This document shows positions 6,408-13,948 of a DNA stretch of 14,755 nt, one piece after another. The DNA lies in contig JANSXJ010000058.1 of NCBI GenBank assembly GCA_024743015.1, forward strand, positions 1 to 14,755. The letters are read 5' to 3'. Position numbers and translations under genes: made by a program. The notes beneath the pieces were generated by a model. That model ran no database searches. It saw only the letters and a list, made by a program, of their open reading frames with translations, and had not been told where the DNA came from. The DNA comes from Hyphomonas sp. Lineage in GTDB: Bacteria > Pseudomonadota > Alphaproteobacteria > Caulobacterales > Hyphomonadaceae. Positions within the stretch are counted from its first letter, which is position 1. Every line of letters begins with the position of its first letter.

Positions 6408-7735
6408 TAGATCAGTCGTCCCAGGTCCAGCACGCGCAGCAACCGCTCTCGTGCGTGCAGGCACTCGCTCATAAAACTGGGATCTGCGAGATCGGACACG
6501 CTCAGGCGGTCTCGATAGGTTTCGCGTACCACGTCCTGAAGCTCGTCAATCCTCGCCTCGTCCAACAACACACCTTGATGGCAGGCGGCGCGCTCTTCTG
6601 GGGTCATGACGACGCGCAGACGCAGACATGCCGGGCCGCCGCCATTGCGCATGGATTGGCGAACATCAACGAATTGCACACGCCCAATCGGACCGTTGCC
6701 TTGCACCAATCGTTCACAATAAGTCCTGGTGGTCTCAATTTCCTGCGTTTCCAGGGGCGCGAGCAAGACCAGGCGATCCTCACCCGGCCACTTCAGTAGC
6801 TGCGAGTTGAAAAGATAGGATTTGATGGCATCCGAAAGCGGAACCTCCGCATCCGGCACCATAATCGGCCTGAGCTCGAAAAGATCCTGCGACGCACGAT
6901 GCAAGTCGCGCAGAGTTGCCTCCGTGTCCTCGAACGCGTGCTCGTGGAAGAATAAAGTGTTGAGCGTGCCGACACACACCACGTCATTGTGAAACGCACC
7001 AGCATTGATGGCCGTCTTTGACTGACGTGCCAGTACCGTTCTTTTGTCGTTCAGAGTGTGCGATCGAACAATGGATTGACTGGCTAAACGCGTTTGCCGG
7101 GCGGGAAATCCAGTGACGCTTTCGCCGGCCTCTCGCCCATAAACGAAAAGCTCGACACCAGCTGTGCCATGCTCTGCACACAACCGCACATGATTGGCCG
7201 CGCCTTCGTCTGAAAAGTCTGCGTGCATGGGCAACGCTGAATGAACGGCAAATGCGTCTTCATCGTCGAAAATTGCAGCAAGGGACGAAGTGGTCTCGGG
7301 ATGCTCAATCGACCGGTGCAACATCGATGACAGATTAGCAGCCGTCAGATGTAATCGCCCATCCTCAGCATCGGCGGACGGAGAAATCGTCGCGGCATTC
7401 GCCGTCCACATAGAGCTCGCTGAATAAGCCGATTTTAGGAGGAATGGCGCGGTCTTGGCCGCGGATTCCACGATTTGCTGATCCGTACCGTTGAAACCAG
7501 CATCCACCAAGAACCCGAGATTTGGCCGCTCCAGTGGCGGCAGTACGCCTTGCGCGAACCCAGCCCGGATCAGCATGCGCATTTTTTCCAGCCCTTGCAG
7601 CGCGGCTTCGCGTGGGTTGGAGACATCGCCAGCATTGGTCTGGCTGGCTAGATTGCCATCAGACATGCCGCCATAATTATGGCTTGGCCCGATCAGGCCA
7701 TCGAAATTGACTTCCAGTGTTTCTGTTGAAGACAT
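6407..7735 (-). CDS. astB: N-succinylarginine dihydrolase AstB
   Basis: AstB hydrolyses N2-succinylarginine to N2-succinylornithine, two ammonia and CO2, the second step of the AST pathway. The 442-residue length matches the family. The start [15 protein letters not shown] (9-23) and NLASQTNAG (28-36) are typical. The catalytic triad of this amidinotransferase-fold family is visible as Glu177 (SDEGAANH), His249 (AFHNDV) and Cys370 (NGGGPAC). It lies downstream of astD across a 113-bp structured gap and overlaps the tgt start by one base. A GGGG stretch precedes the ATG by 5 nt as a modest ribosome binding site. Confidence 0.97.
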   Translation of the reverse strand: MSSTETLEVNFDGLIGPSHNYGGMSDGNLASQTNAGDVSNPREAALQGLEKMRMLIRAGFAQGVLPPLERPNLGFLVDAGFNGTDQQIVESAAKTAPFLLKSAYSASSMWTANAATISPSADAEDGRLHLTAANLSSMLHRSIEHPETTSSLAAIFDDEDAFAVHSALPMHADFSDEGAANHVRLCAEHGTAGVELFVYGREAGESVTGFPARQTRLASQSIVRSHTLNDKRTVLARQSKTAINAGAFHNDVVCVGTLNTLFFHEHAFEDTEATLRDLHRASQDLFELRPIMVPDAEVPLSDAIKSYLFNSQLLKWPGEDRLVLLAPLETQEIETTRTYCERLVQGNGPIGRVQFVDVRQSMRNGGGPACLRLRVVMTPEERAACHQGVLLDEARIDELQDVVRETYRDRLSVSDLADPSFMSECLHARERLLRVLDLGRLI

Positions 7736-7752
7736 GGGAACCCCTGCCTTGT

Positions 7753-7817
7753 GCCTGTTGAAGGGCGCGCTTTCCCCGCGCCCGAACGGATTGGGTCAGC
7801 TGCGCGTCTCAACAGGC
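7753..7817. repeat. Nested inverted repeats between astD and astB
   Basis: An outer perfect 9-bp inverted repeat, GCCTGTTGA (7753-7761) and TCAACAGGC (7809-7817), encloses a perfect 7-bp G+C hairpin, GGGCGCG (7763-7769) and CGCGCCC (7777-7783) with a 7-nt loop. In the minus-strand transcript this forms a branched or extended stem after the astD stop and ahead of astB. No U-tract follows, so it is not a normal terminator. It could protect or process the mRNA, set the astD:astB ratio, or be a dispersed palindromic repeat. Confidence 0.65.
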
Positions 7818-7848
7818 TCAGGACGCAGCCGATTTCAGATCTGGCTCT

Positions 7849-9303
7849 CTACTTCGGGAAACCGATCGCGCCAAGTCTCGTCGCTTCATCAGACACCTGA
7901 CTGGCTTGCGGCCAGGCACAATAGTCAGCCGCGTAGTAGGCGCCGGGTCGAAAGTTGCCCGACAAGCCAGGACCGCCAAATGGCATCGCACCACTGGCAC
8001 CGGCCGTCGGCCGATTGCGATTGAGGATACCTGCCTTCATCTCTGCGTGTACGCGGAGCCACAAAGCATCATTGTCGCTGACCAATCCGCCGGACAGGCC
8101 ATAGCGCGTGTCATTGGCGCGCAGGATCGCTTCGTCAAAGTCATTCACACGGATGACCTGCATAAGAGGTCCGAACAGCTCATCATCTGGAATGTCGCTG
8201 GCTTCGGTGACATCGATCACTCCTGCGGTGACGAAACCGCCGCCACGATCCATCCGTTTCAGGCGGCGAAGTGACTTACCGCCTTTCTTGGACAGCATCA
8301 TCTGAAAGTCCGTTGCATTTTGTGCGGCCTGTTCAGATACAAGCGGCCCCATAAACGCGTCTTCCTCGGTCGCATCGCCGATCTTTAGGTTTTTCGCGCG
8401 TTCGACGATCGCCTCCACGACCTGGTCACCCCATTTTCCATGCGGGAGAATAACCCGCCGCGCGCACGAGCAACGTTGACCAGTCGTCAAAAAAGCAGAT
8501 TGTGCGGCGATATCCGCGGCAGAGTCCACATCTGCCGGATCCCAAACGATAAGTGGATTGTTGCCACCCATTTCCAGCGCCAGAATGACTTCTGGGCGTC
8601 CCGCGAAGTGTTTGTGGAAAAACAGGCCAGTTTGCGCAGACCCGGTAAACAGTAGGCCGTTAATATCGCCGTCGAGTAAAGCCGCCCCCGTGTCGCGCCC
8701 ACCCTGAACCACGTTCAGGACGCCATCCGGCAACCCTGCATCTGCAAAGGCATCGGCCATGATATGCGCAACCGATGGCGCAAGCTCTGATGGTTTGAAT
8801 ACGCAGGTATTTCCGGCCAGAAGCGCAGGCACAATATGCCCATTCGGCAAATGACCCGGAAAGTTAAACGGCCCAAACACCGCCATCACGCCGTGTGGAC
8901 GATGAGTGAGATGCATCGAACCAAAAGCGGCCTCTGAGTAAGACGTACCGGCACGCTCGACTTGCGCCTTGATAGATATCCCGACTTTGGCCGCCATAGC
9001 CCCGGCTTCGCCCTTGGCCTCCCAGCCTGTCTTGCCCATGTCGCTGCTGATCGCGTCTGCTACGTCATCGGAACGTCTCGTGATCTCTTCGGCGTATCGT
9101 TCGAGAATGGTCGTCCGGTCATGCTGTGGACGTCGAGCCCAGTCGCTCTGCGCCTCGCGCGCGGCACGGGTCGCGTCGGCAACTTGTTCAGGGCTGCTGG
9201 CTTGCCCGTCCCAGCTTGTTTCTCCAGTGGCGGGATTGGTCTTTTCGAACCAATCATCTTCGCCATCTCTCCAGCGTCCATTTATGTAGACACTCTTAGC
9301 CAT
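7849..9303 (-). CDS. astD: N-succinylglutamate 5-semialdehyde dehydrogenase AstD
   Basis: AstD oxidises succinylglutamate semialdehyde to succinylglutamate with NAD+, the fourth AST step. The 484-residue aldehyde dehydrogenase has the cofactor-pocket segment FGPFNFPGHLPNGHI (143-157), the general-base glutamate Glu244 in LEMGGNNP, and the nucleophile Cys278 in GQRCSCARR, with the second cysteine at 280 typical of AstD. The closing region SGAMPFGGPGLSGNFRPGAYYAADYC is also AstD-like and separates it from generic aldehyde dehydrogenases. Its ATG lies one base after the astA stop, so it is probably translated by the same ribosomes. The preceding step, the AstC transaminase, is not encoded in the window. 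Confidence 0.96.
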   Translation of the reverse strand: MAKSVYINGRWRDGEDDWFEKTNPATGETSWDGQASSPEQVADATRAAREAQSDWARRPQHDRTTILERYAEEITRRSDDVADAISSDMGKTGWEAKGEAGAMAAKVGISIKAQVERAGTSYSEAAFGSMHLTHRPHGVMAVFGPFNFPGHLPNGHIVPALLAGNTCVFKPSELAPSVAHIMADAFADAGLPDGVLNVVQGGRDTGAALLDGDINGLLFTGSAQTGLFFHKHFAGRPEVILALEMGGNNPLIVWDPADVDSAADIAAQSAFLTTGQRCSCARRVILPHGKWGDQVVEAIVERAKNLKIGDATEEDAFMGPLVSEQAAQNATDFQMMLSKKGGKSLRRLKRMDRGGGFVTAGVIDVTEASDIPDDELFGPLMQVIRVNDFDEAILRANDTRYGLSGGLVSDNDALWLRVHAEMKAGILNRNRPTAGASGAMPFGGPGLSGNFRPGAYYAADYCAWPQASQVSDEATRLGAIGFPK

Positions 9304-9304
9304 G

Positions 9305-10327
9305 TCAGCTCCTGAGCCAGATGCGGGCCTTGTCGCCGCGTTTCAGTTTTAGTTTTTCCAGCGTATCTGCCGTCGTCATGAAGCGCTGCTCGCCAATGAC
9401 CGCCCCCTCGATCAAACAGGCGCGATAATCCTCCAGTGAATCTCGCGCGGCAATCCCGGTCGCCCCTTTGGCATCGCCGATTTCGAGTTCCATCAACCGG
9501 CTTTCACGCGATGTACGGATCATATCCCGCGACGCCTGCATGATCGGACCTCCGTCAAAGATATCGACCACGCGCTCGAACTGGAACCCCTCCCACTCCA
9601 ACAGCTTGAAAGCCGGCACGCCATCCGCATGGCATCGACCGATTACTTCGCGTGCTTCATTTGGAAGCAGATCCACATAGATCGGATATTTCGGCATCAG
9701 GTCGAGAATGAATTGGTTGTCCGTGGTTGCGGACAGGTAGTCTGCTTCCGGAAAGGACATGCGGAAGAATTGTCGACCCAGGCACTCCCAGAATGGGGTT
9801 TCACCATCATGCGATACAACTCCGCGCAACTCTGCAATGACCTTCTCGCCAAACCATTCCGGACGTGTCGACATCAGCAGATAACGCGACTGCGCCAGCA
9901 GTCGTCCGACACCGGCCCCGCGATGCTCAGGCCTTAGAAACAAGGTCCCGACCTCTGTAAACCCAACGAATTCATTCGTCAGAATGAGAGCGTCCATATC
10001 GAACCGGCGATCCGCCGCCTGACTGGCCTGAGCGAGCGTTATGATGCGATAATTGAAGAATGGCGAGTTGATTCCGACGCCGCATTTCACCGCACTGCAG
10101 CCGCCGATTTCGCCCGTCTCCACATTTTCCAACATCATCAAATATTTGCCGAGTTCAGGCTGCTCCATCCGCCCTGCAAACGAATCCACGGACTTCATCA
10201 GTCTCTTGCGCAAAATGTCTTCATCGACCGGCAGCGAGGTAAAGCCAGGGCCTGATTCCTGCGCCATGGCGCGCAGTGAATCGAAATCCGACAGCTCTGC
10301 AGGCCGCATTACATATGGAGAGCTCAT
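9305..10327 (-). CDS. astA: Arginine N-succinyltransferase AstA
   Basis: AstA transfers succinate from succinyl-CoA to the alpha-amino group of arginine, the committing step of the AST pathway. The 340-residue protein is of normal length for a single-subunit AstA. It begins YVMRPAELSDFDSLRAMA, has the GNAT-type segment TLFLRPEHRGAGVGRLLAQ (about 131-149), and carries the AstA-specific LMPKYPIYVDLLPNEAREVIG and VDIFDGGP. It overlaps the upstream M20 gene by 4 nt (ATGA) and is followed by astD after one base. The arrangement argues for co-translation of the hydrolase, AstA and AstD. Confidence 0.97.
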   Translation of the reverse strand: MSSPYVMRPAELSDFDSLRAMAQESGPGFTSLPVDEDILRKRLMKSVDSFAGRMEQPELGKYLMMLENVETGEIGGCSAVKCGVGINSPFFNYRIITLAQASQAADRRFDMDALILTNEFVGFTEVGTLFLRPEHRGAGVGRLLAQSRYLLMSTRPEWFGEKVIAELRGVVSHDGETPFWECLGRQFFRMSFPEADYLSATTDNQFILDLMPKYPIYVDLLPNEAREVIGRCHADGVPAFKLLEWEGFQFERVVDIFDGGPIMQASRDMIRTSRESRLMELEIGDAKGATGIAARDSLEDYRACLIEGAVIGEQRFMTTADTLEKLKLKRGDKARIWLRS

Positions 10328-11580
10328 CCCATCAACGCCTTGATTTTCCGAGCGTCCAACCGCCCATCTGCAATTCGATTCAAGAGTAACGCCGAGAGCT
10401 GAGCGCGTTCGACGAAGCTCGACATGACGACATACTCCTCATCCGAGTGAATTCGTCCACCCATCACACCGAGCGTATCTACATTAGGAACTCCGGCAGC
10501 GAAGATATTATTCCCCTCGCACACCCCGCCTGTATCGACGAATTCCAGCTCAAGCCCGATCGCTTTACCTGTCTCTGAGACTGCAGTGAACAGCGCGTCC
10601 TGAGCAGCGTTCCGCGGTTTGGGGGGGCGATAGAAACCACCATGCAGATGGCCTGAAATGCCATCCAAGGCGCGAGCCTGTTCGAGAAGTTTTTCGACTT
10701 CCCGCGTCGCCCAGGCCGCGGCATCAGCGTCCGGCGCCCGGGCGCCAAATCGCACAATCGCAAGATCGGGCACGATGTTTACGGCACTGCCGCCATCAAT
10801 TGAACCGACATTGAATGTGACGCCGTCGCGTTGACCGTTCAACTGCTCCAGTCGCACCACCATCTGGGCGGCCGCTTCCACGGCGCTGCGGCCTTCTTCC
10901 TTGGCCCGACCGGCATGCGCGGAGCGCCCATGCAGAACCACGTCGAAGACCGCAGACCCTTTGCGACCGCCAGACATCGCGCCGGTATCCATACACGGCT
11001 CGTAAGTCATACCAATCATCGCACCTGATTGCGCGGCTTCGGTCAGGTAAGGCGCGCTGGCAAAATTCCCGGTCTCCTCATCAGGGGTAATAACGATCTG
11101 ATAGCCGAGCCTGTCCTTGTCGGGGCCCGCCTCAAAGGCCTGCAACGCGCCGAGCATGACCGACAGGCCGCCCTTCATATCCGCCAATCCGGGGCCATTA
11201 TATTTGTCGTCGCCAATGTCGGTGATGGCCTCAAATGTTCCTGGAGGAAACACCGTGTCATAGTGACCGCTCATGATAATCTGCGATTCAGCCTGCGGGC
11301 GAGAAGAGATGCGAATGATCGCGCCCGTTTCAAACGCTTCAACCTGACCGTTATCGCTCACTTTTTCGAAAGGATCGGATTCGATCAGCTCAATGTCGGC
11401 ATGCAGGGCGCTGAACGCATCAGCGAGCTTTGGCGCAAGTGCATCGAGACCCGCTCGGTTCCAACTGCCTGTATTGATTTTGGCCCACTCGAATGTGCGG
11501 CCCTGCATCGTGTCCTGAAGGTCAGCAATGCGTTCGCAAATCGCCTCATCTTCAGAAGTCTTCAAACTGAGATCGACCAT
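10324..11580 (-). CDS. M20 family metallohydrolase, candidate succinylglutamate desuccinylase substitute
   Basis: This 418-residue protein is a di-zinc M20 hydrolase, closest by eye to the carboxypeptidase G2 / ArgE-DapE group. Visible ligands and catalytic residues are His106 and Asp108 (SGHYDTV), Asp134 (GLADMKGG), Glu168-Glu169 (PDEETG), Glu194 (TYEP) and His378 (RIHSDEE). The dimerisation domain follows GRSAHAG (218-224). It has no signal peptide, so it should be cytoplasmic. It is the first gene of an operon holding astA, astD and astB but no astE, and is fused to astA by a 4-nt overlap. I infer that it cleaves succinylglutamate to succinate and glutamate, the missing AstE reaction; the known AstE is an unrelated M14-type enzyme. 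Other N-acyl or glutamyl substrates are possible. No convincing ribosome binding site precedes the ATG; an internal ATG at 11508 is an alternative start. Confidence 0.85.
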   Translation of the reverse strand: MVDLSLKTSEDEAICERIADLQDTMQGRTFEWAKINTGSWNRAGLDALAPKLADAFSALHADIELIESDPFEKVSDNGQVEAFETGAIIRISSRPQAESQIIMSGHYDTVFPPGTFEAITDIGDDKYNGPGLADMKGGLSVMLGALQAFEAGPDKDRLGYQIVITPDEETGNFASAPYLTEAAQSGAMIGMTYEPCMDTGAMSGGRKGSAVFDVVLHGRSAHAGRAKEEGRSAVEAAAQMVVRLEQLNGQRDGVTFNVGSIDGGSAVNIVPDLAIVRFGARAPDADAAAWATREVEKLLEQARALDGISGHLHGGFYRPPKPRNAAQDALFTAVSETGKAIGLELEFVDTGGVCEGNNIFAAGVPNVDTLGVMGGRIHSDEEYVVMSSFVERAQLSALLLNRIADGRLDARKIKALMG

Positions 11581-11605
11581 GTTGGTTTGGTTTCACGCTT
11601 TCGTT

Positions 11606-11640
11606 AAAACAACAAGCCCCGGACCGCGAAGTCCGGGGCT
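11606..11640 (-). terminator. Rho-independent terminator after the TPR gene
   Basis: A perfect 10-bp stem, AGCCCCGGAC / GTCCGGGGCT (11615-11624 and 11631-11640) around a 6-nt loop, is followed on the minus strand by the T-rich TTGTTGTTTT (11615-11606). It lies 22 bp past the TPR stop and 34 bp before the M20 start. In the other direction there is no comparable T-tract. Confidence 0.85.
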
Positions 11641-11649
11641 CGATACTCG

Positions 11650-11679
11650 ATGATCACTCGGATCAGGTATTTCTGTCAA
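11650..11679 (-). promoter_or_regulatory. Candidate promoter of the AST operon in the tail of the TPR gene
   Basis: On the minus strand TTGACA (11679-11674) overlaps the last codons of the TPR gene. After 18 nt comes GATCAT (11655-11650), which matches the -10 consensus in four of six bases. If used, its transcript would contain the terminator hairpin in its leader. The perfect -35 may be chance coding sequence. Confidence 0.3.
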
Positions 11680-13042
11680 ATTCCGCCAGACGCTCCTGCG
11701 CTTCAGCGAGACGTTCATCAACAGTTTCACATGTTTCTGGCGCGTTGCCGATAACTTCGAGGTCCTTGCAACGCTCTTTCTCTTTAGCGTAGTCGCTGAC
11801 TTCGTTGAAGATCTCGAAACGGGCAAGTGCAACCGCCGTATTGTCTTCAGCGCGCATGAAGTCGAGCCAACCTCTGCCACCGCGATTGTTTGCATTGCGG
11901 AATGCTTCACGCGCACCGGCGCGATCGTCGCGCTCATAGCGCGATTGACCGACCAGAACCCAGGCCAGACCGGTGTTCTGCAGGCCGCCCTTGTTAATCG
12001 CCTTGATCAAGGCGTCCTCAGCTTCCGCCCATTGTTGCAGCTCGCTATAAGACCGGCCAAGACGCTCATACATCTTGCCGTCTGATGCCATTTCTGCAGC
12101 TTCTTCAATAACCGGAATTGCGCGGTCAAACTCACGCGCCACCTGGTACAGGTTGGCAAGCAACTCGAGTCGCTGATAGTTTTTCGAGATCCGACCCGCG
12201 TTCATTTCTTTTTCCAACGTCTTCGCGGCCACATAAGGGACGTCAAACGAGTTGTAGAAATTGACGATGCGCATCAGCTCATCTTCGGTTGTGAGCATTC
12301 CCCCGAGATACATCGCTTTTTGAACTTCGAACGCCTTGCGGTCTTCGCCGGCCTGGAAATATTCACCGGCAATCGCCTGCCACAATTGCGTATCGGTTGG
12401 ATCACGCTCGAGCAGGAGCTCAAGCAACTCCGCCTTTTTCGCGCGGTTTCCGGTTTTGTCATAGAGGAAAATCAGGAAGTCATAGACCTGGCGCTCGGCG
12501 CCTGGGCCGTCGGCTTGCAGAACCTGCTCGGCCCAACGGAGCGCCTCAGGAAAGCGATCCATTTGCTGATACAGGACGGCCAGGGTCCATTTCTGGTTGC
12601 GATCCGGAACGCCGCCTGCGGCCATCCACTTATTGAAATAATCGAGCGCTTCTTCTTTTTTGTCGATCGAGAGATAAATCTGGGAGATATTGTAGAAGGT
12701 CGTTTTCTGTTCAGCGGGCGGAATATACCCGCGATCGATCGCTGTCAGCAGATCACGTACCGCGCCTTCATAATCCTCGGTTTCGATCTTGATCGCAGCG
12801 CCAAGACGCAAAGCGGCGCCTTCCTCGTAGCAATTGAGCTCCTGAGCTTTAAGCGCATTCAGCGCCACAAGGGCGGCTTGCGGATTGTCATTAACGATCA
12901 GCTCGGTCTCCGCCGTCAGATAGTTCTCCGCATTGGTCGAACTGAACTGGGTTTCTTCACAAGCCTGCGCGTTCGCGACGCCACTCCCCATGGCGACCAT
13001 GAGGGCAACTGTAGCTGCACTCTTCATGACGTTCTTGATCAT
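11663..13042 (-). CDS. Secreted TPR protein of a TonB energy-transduction locus
   Basis: The 459-residue protein has a clear Sec signal peptide (basic MIKNVMK, hydrophobic core, ANA|QA near residue 25), so the mature part should be periplasmic. The body is an array of tetratricopeptide-like helix pairs from about residue 50 to 410, for example YEGAVRDLLTAIDRGYIPP, KEEALDYFNKWMAAGG, FPEALRWAEQVLQADG and WAEAEDALIKAINKGG. The C-terminus is charged and helical with Cys431 and Cys445 (ERCKDLE, PETCET). Family knowledge: TPR proteins accompany TonB-ExbB-ExbD clusters in other proteobacteria and are annotated as putative TonB-system components; a scaffold role is inferred. It follows the second tonB by 123 bp, has the ribosome binding site AAGGAG 9 nt before its ATG, and ends at a strong terminator. 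Confidence 0.88.
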   Translation of the reverse strand: MIKNVMKSAATVALMVAMGSGVANAQACEETQFSSTNAENYLTAETELIVNDNPQAALVALNALKAQELNCYEEGAALRLGAAIKIETEDYEGAVRDLLTAIDRGYIPPAEQKTTFYNISQIYLSIDKKEEALDYFNKWMAAGGVPDRNQKWTLAVLYQQMDRFPEALRWAEQVLQADGPGAERQVYDFLIFLYDKTGNRAKKAELLELLLERDPTDTQLWQAIAGEYFQAGEDRKAFEVQKAMYLGGMLTTEDELMRIVNFYNSFDVPYVAAKTLEKEMNAGRISKNYQRLELLANLYQVAREFDRAIPVIEEAAEMASDGKMYERLGRSYSELQQWAEAEDALIKAINKGGLQNTGLAWVLVGQSRYERDDRAGAREAFRNANNRGGRGWLDFMRAEDNTAVALARFEIFNEVSDYAKEKERCKDLEVIGNAPETCETVDERLAEAQERLAEFDRNT

Positions 13043-13165
13043 ACTGTTTCACTCCTTTCCGCCTGTTTGGCGGTTGAACTCCTTTGAACCGGAAGTTCTC
13101 TCCGATTTCAAGCGCTTCAATCGATTTGTTGAAGCATTTTCCCCGACTTTTACAGCTTCAGTGTC
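13043..13165 (-). promoter_or_regulatory. Hairpin-rich spacer between tonB2 and the TPR gene
   Basis: Two perfect hairpins lie in this 123-bp gap: GCTTCAA/TTGAAGC with an 8-nt loop (13114-13135), and CCGCC/GGCGG with a 5-nt loop (13059-13073) just upstream of the TPR ribosome binding site. AAAGGAG occurs twice nearby. Neither hairpin has a U-tract. They could tune the TPR:TonB ratio or mark an mRNA processing site. Confidence 0.45.
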
Positions 13166-13828
13166 TTATGGTTTCAGACGGAACTCAAGGGGATAGACCA
13201 CGCCTGTCACAGTGACGGGCAGTCCATCACGGATTTGGGGCACAAATTTGACTTTCTGCACGGCTTTTCTAGCGGCGCTTTCGAACACCTGCTCTGTACA
13301 ATTTGCCTGAACATTGAAGGGTTCTCCCCGAATAGAAACGCTGAGCGTGACGTCACACTCCCCTTCAATGCCCGCGACTGCAGCGCGCCGGGGATAGATC
13401 GGTATGGGCGGCGTCACCGGTTGCAGATTACGAATAGGGATCGCGCTGACGCGGTCCGGCAGGATCGGACTGAACTGGGCCGCTCCATACGCGGCCGGCG
13501 CAACCCCCTCATATCCGGAGATTGGCAATTTGACCTGGCTGATGTCCTTCACGAGGTTTGGGGGTCTTGGCGGCGGATCAATGGGATCGAGTTTTACCGG
13601 TCGAATATCCAAACGCTCAGGCGGCGCCGCGATCTCGACTTCCATATACGGTTCCAACTCATAAACCGTGAGCTCCGGAGGCGAGAAATCATCCACACCG
13701 ACGAGATGATGCATCATCGTGAAGAGCGAAATCGTCATGATACCGGCTGGCAGGATGACGAGGCTCATTCGTTTCAGTTTGGCTCGACCTGATTTCCGAT
13801 CCGGCACAGCAACTTTCACTTTTCGCAT
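13166..13828 (-). CDS. TonB family protein, second tandem copy (tonB2)
   Basis: TonB proteins carry proton-motive energy from ExbB-ExbD in the inner membrane to outer-membrane receptors. This 220-residue copy has a basic cytoplasmic N-terminus (MRKVKVAVPDRKSGRAKLKR), one membrane segment at about 22-43, and a short proline-rich stretch (DPIDPPPRPPN, about 82-92). The C-terminal TonB domain covers about residues 137-220, with PPIPIYPRRAAVAGIEG and VVYPLEFRLKP. It contains a cysteine pair (GECDV and ANCTE) also present in the neighbouring TonB. In-frame TTG at 13846 and ATG at 13837 overlap or touch GAGGAGG, so I prefer the ATG at 13828 with 9-nt spacing. It has its own promoter and apparent operator, unlike the first copy. 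Confidence 0.9.
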   Translation of the reverse strand: MRKVKVAVPDRKSGRAKLKRMSLVILPAGIMTISLFTMMHHLVGVDDFSPPELTVYELEPYMEVEIAAPPERLDIRPVKLDPIDPPPRPPNLVKDISQVKLPISGYEGVAPAAYGAAQFSPILPDRVSAIPIRNLQPVTPPIPIYPRRAAVAGIEGECDVTLSVSIRGEPFNVQANCTEQVFESAARKAVQKVKFVPQIRDGLPVTVTGVVYPLEFRLKP

Positions 13829-13837
13829 CACAGGCAT

Positions 13838-13844
13838 CCTCCTC
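13838..13844 (-). promoter_or_regulatory. Ribosome binding site deciding the tonB2 start
   Basis: GAGGAGG on the minus strand ends directly against the ATG at 13837 and lies 9 nt before the ATG at 13828. The second spacing is the workable one. Confidence 0.7.
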
Positions 13845-13855
13845 AACCAACCTGT

Positions 13856-13870
13856 TATAGTATTACTATA
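13856..13870. promoter_or_regulatory. Perfect palindromic operator candidate over the tonB2 -10
   Basis: TATAGTA-T-TACTATA is a perfect 15-bp palindrome (7+1+7). It contains the -10 hexamer of the promoter at 13865-13892 and reaches towards the expected start of transcription, where a repressor would block RNA polymerase. I cannot assign the regulator; it does not look like the Fur, Irr or RirA sites I know. Confidence 0.6.
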
Positions 13871-13892
13871 TGTTATTCTATTACAATGTCAA
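13865..13892 (-). promoter_or_regulatory. Sigma-70-type promoter of tonB2 and the TPR gene
   Basis: On the minus strand a perfect -35, TTGACA (13892-13887), is followed after 16 nt by TATAGT (13870-13865), five of six matches to the -10. It lies 37-64 bp upstream of the tonB2 start and directly after the terminator of the first tonB. Confidence 0.7.
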
Positions 13893-13895
13893 TCG

Positions 13896-13927
13896 AAAAA
13901 GAAAGGGGAGATTGCGAGACCTCCCCT
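13896..13927 (-). terminator. Rho-independent terminator after tonB1
   Basis: On the minus strand AGGGGAG and CTCCCCT (13927-13921 and 13910-13904) form a 7-bp stem, extendable by a G-U and a U-A pair. The T-tract TTTCTTTTT (13904-13896) follows. It lies 22 bp past the tonB1 stop and only 4 bp before the tonB2 -35. Confidence 0.8.
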
Positions 13928-13948
13928 ACCCTGTTGATATTTGGCGAT

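Noticed and set aside
6408..6464. Upstream extension of tgt by 19 residues to an ATG inside astB
   Set aside because: The extra residues are Ala/Arg/Gly-rich and unlike any Tgt start; the GTG at 6407 gives normal length and a TAGTG coupling.
12320..13087. Long plus-strand open frame (255 codons) opposite the TPR gene
   Set aside because: It lies antisense to a gene with a signal peptide and clear TPR periodicity; its own translation shows no recognisable domain, and it has no ribosome binding site worth noting.
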